This document shows, one piece after another, positions 1 through 8,459 of a stretch of 64,000 nt of DNA; position 1 is the stretch's first letter; the number at the start of each line of letters is the position of its first letter. Origin of the DNA: Bog-473 sp035534235 (lineage in GTDB: Bacteria; Actinomycetota; Acidimicrobiia; Acidimicrobiales; RAAP-2). The position numbers and the translations under genes were made by a program. The DNA lies in NCBI GenBank assembly GCA_035534235.1, contig DATLSH010000033.1, positions 3,621 to 67,620 of the forward strand, given 5' to 3'. The notes beneath the pieces were generated by a model. It was not told the origin of the DNA. It saw nothing but the letters and a program-made list of their open reading frames with translations, and did not search any database.

Positions 1-681
1 GCCGAGGCGGTCAAGGCTCTGGCCACGGCCACCGTGGCCCGGCTCGACCTTGCCGCGCACATCGGGTCCCACCCGCGCCTGGGCGTGCTCGATGTGGTCC
101 CCTTCGTCCCCTACATCCCGGGCGCGCCACCCCCCACCGGCCTGGACGCGGTGCTCCCCCTGCGGGACGCCTTCGCCCGCTGGCTAGGTGCCACCTTGGG
201 TGTGCCGGGCTTTCTCTACGGACCTCTTCCCGGCGGCCGGACCCGGACCCTGCCCGACATTCGGCGCCACGCCTTCGGCGACCTGGCCCCCGACTTCGGC
301 CCCGACCGGGCCCACCCGACGGCCGGGGCCACGGCCATCGGGGCCCGGGGCGCACTGGTGGCCTACAACGTGTGGGTCTCGACGCCGCTCGTGGCCCGCC
401 GGGTGGCGCCTCTGGTCCGCAGCCCGTTGGTGCGGGCCCTCGGCCTTGAAGTGGGCACCCGGGCCCAGGTCTCCTGCAACCTGATCGATCCGGTGCACTT
501 CGGCCCGGCCCAGCTCTACGATGCCGTGGCCACGCAGGTCGCTTCCGTTGGCGGCGCCGTGGAGGGTGCCGAGTTGGTCGGCCTCATCCCCGAGAACGTC
601 CTGCAGGCGGTCCCGCCGGCTCGTTGGGCCGAGCTCGGCCTGGCGGCCGGCGCAACCGTCGAAGCTCGCTTGACCCCTTAG
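1..681 (+). CDS. ftcD: Glutamate formiminotransferase, C-terminal part (5' truncated by window edge)
   Basis: The frame is open from base 1 to a TAG at 679-681, giving 226 residues with no start in view, so the gene begins to the left of the window. The sequence AHIGSHPRLGVLDVVPF and the later block GARGALVAYNVWV match the formiminotransferase domain of FtcD, which moves a formimino group from N-formiminoglutamate to tetrahydrofolate in histidine breakdown. The family domain is about 300 residues, so roughly the first 75 are missing. The protein ends soon after the domain, with no cyclodeaminase domain following. An internal GTG at 34 is possible but lies inside the conserved domain and is not the start. 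Confidence 0.85.
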   Translation, partial: AEAVKALATATVARLDLAAHIGSHPRLGVLDVVPFVPYIPGAPPPTGLDAVLPLRDAFARWLGATLGVPGFLYGPLPGGRTRTLPDIRRHAFGDLAPDFGPDRAHPTAGATAIGARGALVAYNVWVSTPLVARRVAPLVRSPLVRALGLEVGTRAQVSCNLIDPVHFGPAQLYDAVATQVASVGGAVEGAELVGLIPENVLQAVPPARWAELGLAAGATVEARLTP

Positions 682-712
682 GCGAGACCGATGCAGGCGG
701 CCTCTGCCAGCC

Positions 713-994
713 TCAAGAGGCGTGGACGACGTCCCGTCGCGACAGCGCACGGGCCCGGCGCAGGCGCCGGCGCTCCCGCTCGCTCATGCCGCCCCAGATG
801 CCGAACTTCTCCCCGTTGGCCAGGGCGTACTCAAGGCAGTCCTCGCGCACAACGCAGCCGCGGCACACTTCCTTCGCCTCGCGGGTCGATGCCCCCCTTT
901 CGGGGAAGAACAGGTCTGGATCGACTCCCATGCAGTTGGCCTGAATCTGCCAGCTGCGTTCCTGGCGACCGTAGAGAGTGGTGACAACGTCCAC
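713..994 (-). CDS. whiB: WhiB2-type iron-sulfur transcriptional regulator
   Basis: Short cytoplasmic protein with the full WhiB signature: a first Cys in ANCMG, then CRGC and EDC (the four [4Fe-4S] ligands), followed by the turn motif GIWGGMSERERRRLRR that contacts DNA and the sigma factor. The motif and size fit the WhiB2/WhmD subgroup, which is linked to cell division and differentiation in actinobacteria. I chose GTG at 994 because AAGGGGGG sits 7 nt upstream. A GTG at 1015 would add seven residues but lacks a ribosome binding site and lies in a hairpin. It is transcribed alone, leftward, with its control region at 995-1132. Confidence 0.92.
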   Translation of the reverse strand: MDVVTTLYGRQERSWQIQANCMGVDPDLFFPERGASTREAKEVCRGCVVREDCLEYALANGEKFGIWGGMSERERRRLRRARALSRRDVVHAS

Positions 995-1010
995 TGGTGC
1001 GCCCCCCTTC

Positions 1011-1024
1011 GCCACTTAGGTGGC
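1011..1024 (-). promoter_or_regulatory. Small perfect hairpin in the whiB leader
   Basis: GCCAC-N4-GTGGC forms a perfect 5-bp stem over the upstream candidate GTG start (1013-1015) of the WhiB gene. Further upstream, on the minus strand, TTGGTG (1053-1058) and TAACTA (1032-1037) are weak -35/-10 candidates 15 nt apart. Whether the hairpin influences translation from the GTG at 994 is inference. Confidence 0.35.
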
Positions 1025-1132
1025 ATCCGTGTAGTTACAACGGTGTCATCTTTCACCAAACCGTCACGGAACGCAAGGGGGAGATTTGGAAACTCGTGCC
1101 TGGGCCTTGTCCAGGCCGTGCCTCAGGGCGCC

Positions 1133-3139
1133 TCAGCCGGCCGGGCGCAGGATCCGGCGGTGCTGCAGGAAGTCCACCAGGACGTAGCCACCCAGGGCAT
1201 CGGGGGTGGTGTAGAAGGTCCGCCCCCCGTTGACCCGGGCGATCTGCTCCACGAAGGGGTAGTGCGTGCGCTGCAGGTCCAGGGCGAAGGTGTTGATCAC
1301 AATGCCGGCCCGGGTGCAGCGGATGACCTCGGCCATGGTGCGGCGCAGGGTCTCGGCCACCGGGGGGTAGTTGAAGAAGACCTCGCCGTAGTCGTCGATG
1401 TGGGCCGTGGGTTCACCGTCGGTCACCACAATGACCTGCTTGGTGCCGTGCTGGTGGGCCAGCATGCGCCGGGCCAGAGCCAGGGCGTGCTGCAGGTTGG
1501 TGCCGTAGACGTAGTCCCACATGGCGGTCGGCACCTCGTCGGGCCGGATTTCGCGCGCCACCTCGGAGAAGCCCACGATGCCGAGATAGTCCCTCGGGAA
1601 GCGGCTGGAAATGAGTGTCTGCAACGCCATGGCCATGCGCTTGGCCGGCACGAAGTTGTCCCGCATGGGCATGGACATGGAGAGGTCGAGCAGCAACACG
1701 GTGGCCGAGCGGGTGAGGGCCTCCACCTCCACCACTTCGAAGTCCTCGGGCGCCAGCCGCACCGGTATCCCCGACCCGCCCCGGCGCACGGCGTTGTGCA
1801 CCGTGGTGGAGAGGTGGAGGTTGAGCGGGTCGCCGAACTCGTAGGCCTTGGTGGTCTCCTCGCGGTCATGCCCGGTGCCGGCCCACACCGCGCTGTGATC
1901 GCCGATGCGGTCCTTGTTGAGTTGCCCGAAGAGGTCGTTCAGCGCTTTCTGTCCCAGGCGCCGCACTCCGCGTGGGGTGAGCTCGGTCCGCCCGCCCTGC
2001 TGCTCAATGAGACCGGCGTCGGCCAGCGACTTAGTGAGCTTGGCCAGCCGGTCCAGCGCCCGCGCCGCATCCTCGCCCATGTGGGCCCGTACCTGGTCCA
2101 GATCGATCTCACTCAGGGCCGCCGGCGTCGAGGCCGACTGCAGCAGGTCCTCCATACGCTCGAGCTGACCGAGTTGGGTGGCCAGGTCGGTGGCCCGCGA
2201 CAGGCTCATGGGGCCCTCGCCCTCGAAGTCGTACGAGCGCTGCCACCCGGCGTCGGGCACGGCGCGCTGCAGGTTCTGGGCCAGGCGCTCTACCTGCCAG
2301 CGCAGGTCCATGTCTTCGAGCACCGCGTCGGCGAGGCTCCGTAACTGGGCCTGCTGCTCGGACGAGAGCGAGTTCCACACCGCCTGGGCGGCAGCCATGC
2401 GCTCGGCCAGCTGCTGCAGCAACTCGTCGAGGTTCTGCGGGTTGCCCGGGAACATGTCGCCGAACTGCGCCATGAACTCCTCAAAGGTCGGGTCGAGCTC
2501 CTCGCCCCGCTCGCGCTGCTCCAGCATTTGGTTGAGGGCGTCGTAGGCGTCCCGCATGCGGGCCATCTGCTCGGGGCTCATGGAGGACAGCGCGTCGGAA
2601 GCCCCCTCAAAGAAGGTGTCGGCCATCTCGCGCCGAAGCTCGTCGAGCAGCTCCTCGAAGCGCTCCCTCGCCTCGGTCGACACGAAGTCGTAGTGCTGCA
2701 GCGCGGAAATCCGGCCGGGCGCGTCGTCGGGTTGGAGGTCGAGTGCCATGCGCCGCTCGGTGGCCACGTCACCGGTCACCGCGGCGCGGCGTTCGTCCCC
2801 CGAGCCGGCGGCTTCCTCCACCATGTCGTCAATGGCTGCCCGCTCGTCGGACTCAATGTCGTCGAGTTGCGCCGTCAACTCGGCCATGCGCCCGTCGGGG
2901 TCGCCCTCGGCCAGCATTTCGGCCCGGCGCCGGCGGAGCTGCTCCAGCAGGTCGCGCAGGCCGGGGATCTGCTCGCCGTCGGCGGTGCGCAGCCCCGAGC
3001 GGAGCAAGCGGCGCAGCGCGTCGTCCAGGTCGCCCCCGGCCAGCAGGTCGTCGGTCAGCCCGGCCAGCAGGTCGTCGGGGTCGAGGTCGCTGAACTCCTG
3101 GGTGCCGTCCCACTCCGAGTAGTCGTAACGGGCGCTCAT
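1133..3139 (-). CDS. VWA-domain protein, partner of a MoxR-type ATPase
   Basis: A 668-residue cytoplasmic protein with no visible signal peptide or membrane segment. The first 450 residues are acidic, charged and helical (long runs of D, E, R, Q, L). The C-terminal 200 residues form a von Willebrand A domain with the MIDAS motif DLSMS at residues 484-488 and the later VVTDGEPT. Such proteins pair with MoxR-type AAA+ ATPases and act as metal-binding adaptors in chaperone or cofactor-insertion systems. The ATPase gene ends 6 nt upstream, so the two are co-transcribed. The target of the pair cannot be told from the sequence; CoxE- or magnesium-chelatase-D-like roles are only analogies. Confidence 0.85.
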   Translation of the reverse strand: MSARYDYSEWDGTQEFSDLDPDDLLAGLTDDLLAGGDLDDALRRLLRSGLRTADGEQIPGLRDLLEQLRRRRAEMLAEGDPDGRMAELTAQLDDIESDERAAIDDMVEEAAGSGDERRAAVTGDVATERRMALDLQPDDAPGRISALQHYDFVSTEARERFEELLDELRREMADTFFEGASDALSSMSPEQMARMRDAYDALNQMLEQRERGEELDPTFEEFMAQFGDMFPGNPQNLDELLQQLAERMAAAQAVWNSLSSEQQAQLRSLADAVLEDMDLRWQVERLAQNLQRAVPDAGWQRSYDFEGEGPMSLSRATDLATQLGQLERMEDLLQSASTPAALSEIDLDQVRAHMGEDAARALDRLAKLTKSLADAGLIEQQGGRTELTPRGVRRLGQKALNDLFGQLNKDRIGDHSAVWAGTGHDREETTKAYEFGDPLNLHLSTTVHNAVRRGGSGIPVRLAPEDFEVVEVEALTRSATVLLLDLSMSMPMRDNFVPAKRMAMALQTLISSRFPRDYLGIVGFSEVAREIRPDEVPTAMWDYVYGTNLQHALALARRMLAHQHGTKQVIVVTDGEPTAHIDDYGEVFFNYPPVAETLRRTMAEVIRCTRAGIVINTFALDLQRTHYPFVEQIARVNGGRTFYTTPDALGGYVLVDFLQHRRILRPAG

Positions 3140-3145
3140 GGCGGC

Positions 3146-4615
3146 CTACTTGCGCCCCCGGTACAGCGCGCGGGCGCCCGAGGCGTCCTTGTTCAATCGC
3201 TTGGTCAGGTGCAGACCCTCCAACAGGAACTCGAGCGCGCTGGCCATCAGGGCCGGTGACTCGGCTCCCTCGGGTCCGGCCAGCGCCCTGGTGGGGGGCT
3301 CGAGCTCGGGGATGTCGGCCAGCACGGCCAGGTAGGCGTCGGAGGGCAGGTCGTCGCCGGCGTGCACCACGACGTGCTCAGCGAAGGCGGCCACAATGGC
3401 TCCGGGGTCCTCAAGGGTGACCCGTCGTCGGAAGACGGCCAGCGTGGCCGCGGCCACCAGGTGGGCCACCACGTCGCTCTCGTGGCCCTCCTCCATGGCC
3501 TCGACCTCAATCTTGCCCTGGGTGGAAGGCACGAGGGCCGCCAGGTCGCTGACCCGGGGAACGGCCAGGGTCTCACCGGTGCGCAGGGCGCGGCGCACCG
3601 CGTTGGCCACGAGAGTCTCGTAATTGGCGATGGAGAGCCGCACCGACACACCGCTGCGCTGGTTGAGGTGCGTGCTCCGCCGGGCCAGCTGGCTGACCTC
3701 GGCCACCACCTCCTTCAAGAAGGACGGGACGACCACCGGCATGCCGGCGGTGGGCAGTTCGGCCTCGGACTCCATGATCGCGACCTCGGTCATGGTCTCG
3801 TAGGGGTAGTGGGTCCGGATCTGCGCCCCGAACCGGTCCTTCAGCGGCGTGATGATCCGGCCCCGGTTCGTGTAGTCCTCCGGGTTGGCCGTGGCCACCA
3901 GCGTGATGTCGAGCGGCAGCCGGATGCGGTGCCCGCGGATCTGCACGTCGCGCTCCTCCAGCACGTTGAGAAGCCCCACCTGGATCCGCTCCGACAGGTC
4001 GGGAAGCTCGTTGATGGCGAAGATGCCCCGGTTGACCCGCGGGATCAGGCCGTAGTGCAGGGCCAGCTCGTCGCTCAGGTAGCGGCCCTCGGCGATCTTG
4101 ATGGGATCGACCTCTCCGATCAGGTCGGCGATGGAGGTGTCGGGCGTGGCCAGCTTCTCGCCGTAGCGCTGGGAGCGGTGCACCCAGTCGACCGGGGTGG
4201 CGTCGCCCATCTCCTCCACCAGGTTGATGCAGGCCCGGGAGATCGGGCTGTAGGGATCGTCGTTGATTTCCGAGCCCGCCACCACGGGGAGCCACTCGTC
4301 GAGCAGGCCCACAAGGGAGCGGACGACCCGCGTCTTGGCCTGGCCGCGCTCGCCCAGCAGGATGATGTCGTGCCCGGCCAGAATGGCGTTCTCCAGCTGG
4401 GGCACCACGGAGTCCTCAAAACCGAGCACCCCGGGGGTGATCGACCCGCCCGTGGCGATCAGGGCGGCCGCGTTCCGGCGCATCTCCTCGGCCACGGGGA
4501 CCGACTTCCAGCCCGAGGCCCGCAGGTCGCCGAGCGCCCTGGGCAGGTCGGGGGGCGGGCGGAGCCTCCCGGGGCCCGGTGTCGCCGAAGGGTCAGTGCG
4601 TGTGGGGCCGTCCAT
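3146..4615 (-). CDS. MoxR/magnesium-chelatase-I-like AAA+ ATPase
   Basis: A 489-residue AAA+ protein with Walker A GERGQAKT (88-95), the Walker B-region block GIFAINELPD (197-206) typical of ChlI/MoxR proteins, and a later ATANPEDYTNRGRIITPLKDR block with sensor and arginine-finger character. These ATPases form hexamers that remodel a target through a VWA partner, and that partner is encoded 6 nt downstream. The start is the ATG at 4613-4615, 9 nt after the stop of the LysR gene, so LysR, ATPase and VWA genes look like one unit. A C-terminal helical region follows the AAA+ core. Substrate unknown. Confidence 0.88.
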   Translation of the reverse strand: MDGPTRTDPSATPGPGRLRPPPDLPRALGDLRASGWKSVPVAEEMRRNAAALIATGGSITPGVLGFEDSVVPQLENAILAGHDIILLGERGQAKTRVVRSLVGLLDEWLPVVAGSEINDDPYSPISRACINLVEEMGDATPVDWVHRSQRYGEKLATPDTSIADLIGEVDPIKIAEGRYLSDELALHYGLIPRVNRGIFAINELPDLSERIQVGLLNVLEERDVQIRGHRIRLPLDITLVATANPEDYTNRGRIITPLKDRFGAQIRTHYPYETMTEVAIMESEAELPTAGMPVVVPSFLKEVVAEVSQLARRSTHLNQRSGVSVRLSIANYETLVANAVRRALRTGETLAVPRVSDLAALVPSTQGKIEVEAMEEGHESDVVAHLVAAATLAVFRRRVTLEDPGAIVAAFAEHVVVHAGDDLPSDAYLAVLADIPELEPPTRALAGPEGAESPALMASALEFLLEGLHLTKRLNKDASGARALYRGRK

Positions 4616-4624
4616 AAGGGAAGC

Positions 4625-5551
4625 CTAACGGTTCGGGCCTGTTGCCCCACGGGGCTCCCTGGTGAGCTCCGCCCGGCGCAGGGCGGCCAATTGCGACGCC
4701 AGGGCCCGGGCCGGCCGGGGGACCGGACGGTCGCCGCGGTGGGCCAGCGCGACCGTGCGGCTGAGGCCGGGGTGACCGAAGGGGATGGCGCGCAGGGGGC
4801 TCTCGGCCGGCATGGCGATGGCTGGCACGACGGCGGCGCCAAGACCGGCCGCCACGAAGGCCAGCACGCCGTCCATCTCGCCGCCCTGGCTCACCAGGCG
4901 CGGCTGCACCCCCGCATCGCGGCACGCCGCCAGGGTGACGGCGCGCAGGTCGTATCCCTCCCGGAACATGACGAGCGGAAGGCCGTCGAGGTCGGCCACC
5001 CGGACCTGCCGTCGGCGGGCCAGCGGGTGATCCGGGGCGACGGCCAGGACCAGGGGATCGTCGAAGAGCGGCGTGGTGTCGACCCCGGGGTCGGCGATGG
5101 GCAGCACGACCAGGGCCAGGTCCACCTCGCCGCTGGCCAGCTGGCGCACCAGCTGGCGCGATCCGGCCTCCACCACCAGGAGCTCTATGCCGGGATGGCT
5201 GGCGTGGAACTCCACCAGGGCCGGAGCGAGGACGCGGGTGATGAGGCTGGGTGTGGCGCCGATGGACAGCCGGCCCCGGGCCATCCCCCGCAGGGCCCGG
5301 GCCTCGGCACCGGTGGCCTCCACGTCGGCCAACACGCGGCGGATGAACGGCAGCAGGGCTTCACCGTCCGCCGTGAGCGTGACCAGACCCTGCCCGGGCC
5401 CCCGGTTGAACAGGAGCACACCCAGCTCGGACTCGAGCAGGCCGACCTGGCGGCTCAACGACGGCTGGGCCAGGTGGAGGCGGGCCGCCGCCCGGGTGAA
5501 GTGTTGTTCCTCGGCCACCGCCACCACGTAGCCCAGCTGGTGCAGCTTCAC
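4625..5551 (-). CDS. LysR-family transcriptional regulator
   Basis: A 308-residue protein with an N-terminal winged helix-turn-helix (FTRAAARLHLAQPSLSRQVG from residue 18) and a C-terminal LysR substrate-binding domain, the normal family length. The start is GTG at 5549-5551, preceded by a TAGACT -10-like box (5560-5565, minus strand) only 8 nt away, so the mRNA may be leaderless. It is divergent from the succinate dehydrogenase operon across a 226-bp AT-richer gap with two perfect inverted repeats, and is followed 9 nt later by the AAA+ ATPase gene. Regulation of itself and of sdh is the natural guess for a divergent LysR gene, but is inference. Confidence 0.92.
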   Translation of the reverse strand: MKLHQLGYVVAVAEEQHFTRAAARLHLAQPSLSRQVGLLESELGVLLFNRGPGQGLVTLTADGEALLPFIRRVLADVEATGAEARALRGMARGRLSIGATPSLITRVLAPALVEFHASHPGIELLVVEAGSRQLVRQLASGEVDLALVVLPIADPGVDTTPLFDDPLVLAVAPDHPLARRRQVRVADLDGLPLVMFREGYDLRAVTLAACRDAGVQPRLVSQGGEMDGVLAFVAAGLGAAVVPAIAMPAESPLRAIPFGHPGLSRTVALAHRGDRPVPRPARALASQLAALRRAELTREPRGATGPNR

Positions 5552-5605
5552 GGGTGAGGAGTCTAGGACTATTTAAGAGTATTTAGCTATGAAAACAATA
5601 CGGTC

Positions 5606-5623
5606 TATGTCTTAGACGACATA
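5606..5623. promoter_or_regulatory. Inverted repeat 1 between lysR and sdhC
   Basis: TATGTC-TTAGAC-GACATA is a perfect 6-6-6 inverted repeat in the AT-richer divergent intergenic region. It is a candidate operator for the LysR protein, given its position and spacing. Confidence 0.5.
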
Positions 5624-5630
5624 CCCCCGT

Positions 5631-5650
5631 TCGCTCTATGGTCAGAGCGA
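5631..5650. promoter_or_regulatory. Inverted repeat 2 between lysR and sdhC
   Basis: TCGCTCT-ATGGTC-AGAGCGA is a perfect 7-6-7 inverted repeat. Its centre lies 26 bp from that of repeat 1 and the 6-nt spacer is the same length. Two-site arrangements are usual for LysR regulators, so a second binding site is likely, though the arm sequences differ from those of repeat 1. Confidence 0.45.
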
Positions 5651-5777
5651 TGGGCACCCGACCGCCTTCGCCCACCTGCACCCGGTGGTGCGGTGACGAG
5701 GTCTGGAATGATGGGCCCGCCCACAGGCCCGCGGCGGGCCGGATACGGGCCCGGCACGGGCAGGCAAGGAGGTCTGA

Positions 5778-6608
5778 GTGACGACGACGGTCGAAGAGGC
5801 GCCGAGGACGCCCGTTTCCCTCGGGGGCACCCGGGGCGGACCGGACAGGACCACCCTGCGCCAGGACACCTGGTGGGTCGAGCCGGTGACCACCGTCGTC
5901 ATCCTGACCGCCTTCGTCGTCTACTCCACCTGGGCCGCCTTCATCAACAAGGACTACTACGCCGGGGCGGACATGCACCGGAACCTGATCTCGCCCTTCT
6001 ACTCCCCCTGCCTGGCCGGAAGCTGCGTGGCCGGCTCCCACCCCTTCGGCGTGTGGTTCAAGTTCTGGCAGCTCTCCCCCGCCCTGCTGATCCTGATCTT
6101 CCCGCTCGGCTTCCGCCTCACGTGCTACTACTACCGCAAGGCCTATTACCGCTCCTTCTGGTGGTCGCCGCCGGCCTGCGCCGTGGCCGACGCCCACGGC
6201 AGCTACAGCGGGGAGACCCGGATCCCCCTGATCCTGCAGAACGTGCACCGCTACTTCTTCTGGGTCCTCCTCGCCTTCAACACCATCCTGACCATCGACG
6301 CCGTGCTGTCGTTCCAGCAGCCGGGCGGGAGCATCGGCATCAGCGTGGGCACCGTGGTGCTCTGCGCCAACGCAGCCTTCCTGTGGCTCTACAGCCTCTC
6401 CTGCCACGCCTGCCGCCACTTCTGCGGAGGGCAGGTGCGCTCCTTTGCCAAACACCCCGTCCGCCACAAGCTCTGGCAGTTGGTCACGCCGCTGAACGCG
6501 CGCCACATGCAGTTCGCCTGGATCAGCCTCTTCGGCGTGGCCCTGGCCGACCTGTACGTCCGCCTGGTGGCCAGCGGCACCATCCACGACGCCGGCTTCC
6601 ACTTCTGA
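5778..6608 (+). CDS. sdhC: Succinate dehydrogenase membrane anchor (Sdh1 type)
   Basis: A 276-residue integral membrane protein with about five hydrophobic helices and conserved motifs such as HRYFFWVLLAFNTIL, CHACRHFCGG and LNARHMQFAWISLF. It matches the single large anchor subunit of the actinobacterial Sdh1 complex (the Rv0249c type of mycobacteria), which binds quinone and replaces separate SdhC and SdhD subunits. The GTG start at 5778 has a strong AAGGAGG 5 nt upstream. It is the first gene of sdhC-sdhA-sdhB, reading away from the lysR gene. Cysteine and histidine content is high; the heme or quinone ligands cannot be assigned by eye. Confidence 0.9.
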   Translation: MTTTVEEAPRTPVSLGGTRGGPDRTTLRQDTWWVEPVTTVVILTAFVVYSTWAAFINKDYYAGADMHRNLISPFYSPCLAGSCVAGSHPFGVWFKFWQLSPALLILIFPLGFRLTCYYYRKAYYRSFWWSPPACAVADAHGSYSGETRIPLILQNVHRYFFWVLLAFNTILTIDAVLSFQQPGGSIGISVGTVVLCANAAFLWLYSLSCHACRHFCGGQVRSFAKHPVRHKLWQLVTPLNARHMQFAWISLFGVALADLYVRLVASGTIHDAGFHF

Positions 6609-6644
6609 TCCCGATCGCATGCGCAACCTAAGGAATCCTTGACC

Positions 6645-8459
6645 ATGGCCGACTACGACACCCACGACTACGACGTCATCGTCATCGGGGCCGGAGGCGC
6701 CGGGCTGCGTGCCGCCATCGAGGCCGAGGAGCGGGGGCTGCGGACCGCACTCGTGTGCAAGTCGCTCCTGGGCAAGGCGCACACCGTCATGGCCGAGGGC
6801 GGCGTGGCGGCCGCCATGGGCAACGTCTACCCGGAGGACAACTGGGAGGTCCACTTCCGCGACACCATGCGGGGCGGCAAGATGCTGAACAACTGGCGCA
6901 TGGCCCAGTTGCACGCCCAGGAGTCGCCGGACCGGGTGCGCGAGTTGGAGCGCTGGGGCGCCCTCTTCGATCGCACCGAGGACGGCCGTATCCTCCAGCG
7001 CGACTTCGGAGGCCACCGCTTCGCCCGCCTCGCCCACGTGGGCGACCGCACCGGGCTGGAGCTCATCCGCACGCTGCAGCAGAAGGCCGTCTCGCTCGGC
7101 ATCGACGTCTTCATGGAGTGCAAGATCCTGCGGCTCCTGCCCGACGCCGAAGGTCGCATTTCGGGCGCCGTCGGCTACATGCGCCCCACCGGAGAGGTGG
7201 TGGCCTTCACCGCCAAGTCCTTCGTCCTGGCCACCGGCTCCATCGGCAAGTCGTGGAAGTACACGTCGAACAGCTGGGAGTCGGTGGGCGACGGCCACGC
7301 CATGGCCATCTGGGCCGGGGCCGACGTCATCGACATGGAGTGCGTGCAGTTCCATCCCACCGGGATGGTGTGGCCGCTCAGCGTGCGCGGCCTCCTGGTC
7401 ACCGAAGGCGTGCGCGGCGACGGCGGCGTCCTGCGCAACTCCGAGGGCAAGCGTTTCATGTTCGACTACGTGGCCGACATGTTCCGGGCCGAGACGGCGG
7501 AGACCGAGGAGGAGGCCGACGGCTGGTACGACGACCACGCCAACAACCGGCGCACCCCCGACCTCCTGCCCCGCGACGAGGTGGCCCGGGCCATCAACTC
7601 CGAGGTCAAGGCCGGCCGCGGCAGCCCCCACGGCGGCGTCTTCCTCGACATCGCCAGCCGCCGCTCCTCTGAGTACATCCGGCGCCGCCTCCCGTCCATG
7701 TACCACCAGTTCATGGAGCTGGCCGGCGTGGACATCACCGCCGTTCCGATGGAGGTGGGACCCACCTGCCACTACATGATGGGCGGGGTGCGGGTCGACG
7801 CCGACACGGCGGCCGCCACCGTCCCCGGCCTGTTCGCCGCCGGCGAGGTGGCCGGGGGGATGCACGGCGCCAACCGACTCGGGGGCAACTCCCTCTCCGA
7901 CCTCATCGTCTTCGGCCGCCGGGCCGGCATCGGTGCCGCCGACTATGCCGAGGGCCGCGCTGGCTCCCCTTCCGTCGACGCGGCGGAGATCGGTGCCGTG
8001 ATCGACGAGGTGTACGCGCCCTTCGGTCGCGAGGACGGCCGCAATCCCTACGACGTCCAGCATGAATTGCAGGAGACCATGCAGGCCTTGGTCGGCATCA
8101 TCCGCACCGGGTCCGAGCTCGAAGAGGCCCTGGGCAAGCTGGAGGACTTCAAGGAGCAGACTTCCAAACTCTCGGTGAAGGGCGGCCGGGTCTACAACCC
8201 GGGCTGGAACCTGGCCACCGACCTGCCCTCCATGATCACCACATCCATCGCCGTGACCCAGGGGGCGCTGCACCGCAAGGAGTCGCGCGGCGGGCACACC
8301 AGGGAGGACTTCCCGGGCCCCGACTCCGAGCTGGGCAAGGTCAACTTCGTCCAGCGCCAGACCGCGGAGCGGGGCTACCTGGCGCCCATCTCGGTGAATC
8401 CCGAACCGCTACTGGAGATGCCGCCGAAGCTGCGCGCCCTGCTTGAGGAAGGAAGCTGA
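6645..8459 (+). CDS. sdhA: Succinate dehydrogenase flavoprotein subunit
   Basis: Flavoprotein of complex II (604 residues) that oxidises succinate to fumarate. The N-terminal dinucleotide fold has GAGGAGLRAAIEAEERG; HTVMAEGG carries the His that binds FAD covalently in the family. The substrate region includes HPTGMVWP and EGVRGDGG, and the C-terminal FAD block GGNSLSDLIVFGRRAG is intact. The ATG at 6645 follows AAGGA at 6630-6634. A TTG at 6639 is in frame but too close to that site. The stop TGA overlaps the ATG of sdhB (TGATG at 8457-8461), which indicates translational coupling. Confidence 0.96.
   Translation: MADYDTHDYDVIVIGAGGAGLRAAIEAEERGLRTALVCKSLLGKAHTVMAEGGVAAAMGNVYPEDNWEVHFRDTMRGGKMLNNWRMAQLHAQESPDRVRELERWGALFDRTEDGRILQRDFGGHRFARLAHVGDRTGLELIRTLQQKAVSLGIDVFMECKILRLLPDAEGRISGAVGYMRPTGEVVAFTAKSFVLATGSIGKSWKYTSNSWESVGDGHAMAIWAGADVIDMECVQFHPTGMVWPLSVRGLLVTEGVRGDGGVLRNSEGKRFMFDYVADMFRAETAETEEEADGWYDDHANNRRTPDLLPRDEVARAINSEVKAGRGSPHGGVFLDIASRRSSEYIRRRLPSMYHQFMELAGVDITAVPMEVGPTCHYMMGGVRVDADTAAATVPGLFAAGEVAGGMHGANRLGGNSLSDLIVFGRRAGIGAADYAEGRAGSPSVDAAEIGAVIDEVYAPFGREDGRNPYDVQHELQETMQALVGIIRTGSELEEALGKLEDFKEQTSKLSVKGGRVYNPGWNLATDLPSMITTSIAVTQGALHRKESRGGHTREDFPGPDSELGKVNFVQRQTAERGYLAPISVNPEPLLEMPPKLRALLEEGS

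Noticed and set aside
722..2344. Long open frame on the plus strand opposite the VWA gene
   Set aside because: It is an antisense shadow caused by high GC. The minus-strand frame has the VWA motifs and homology.
5583..8297. 904-codon minus-strand open frame opposite sdhC and sdhA
   Set aside because: Its translation is His/Gly/Val-rich low complexity, and the opposite strand carries clear Sdh motifs.
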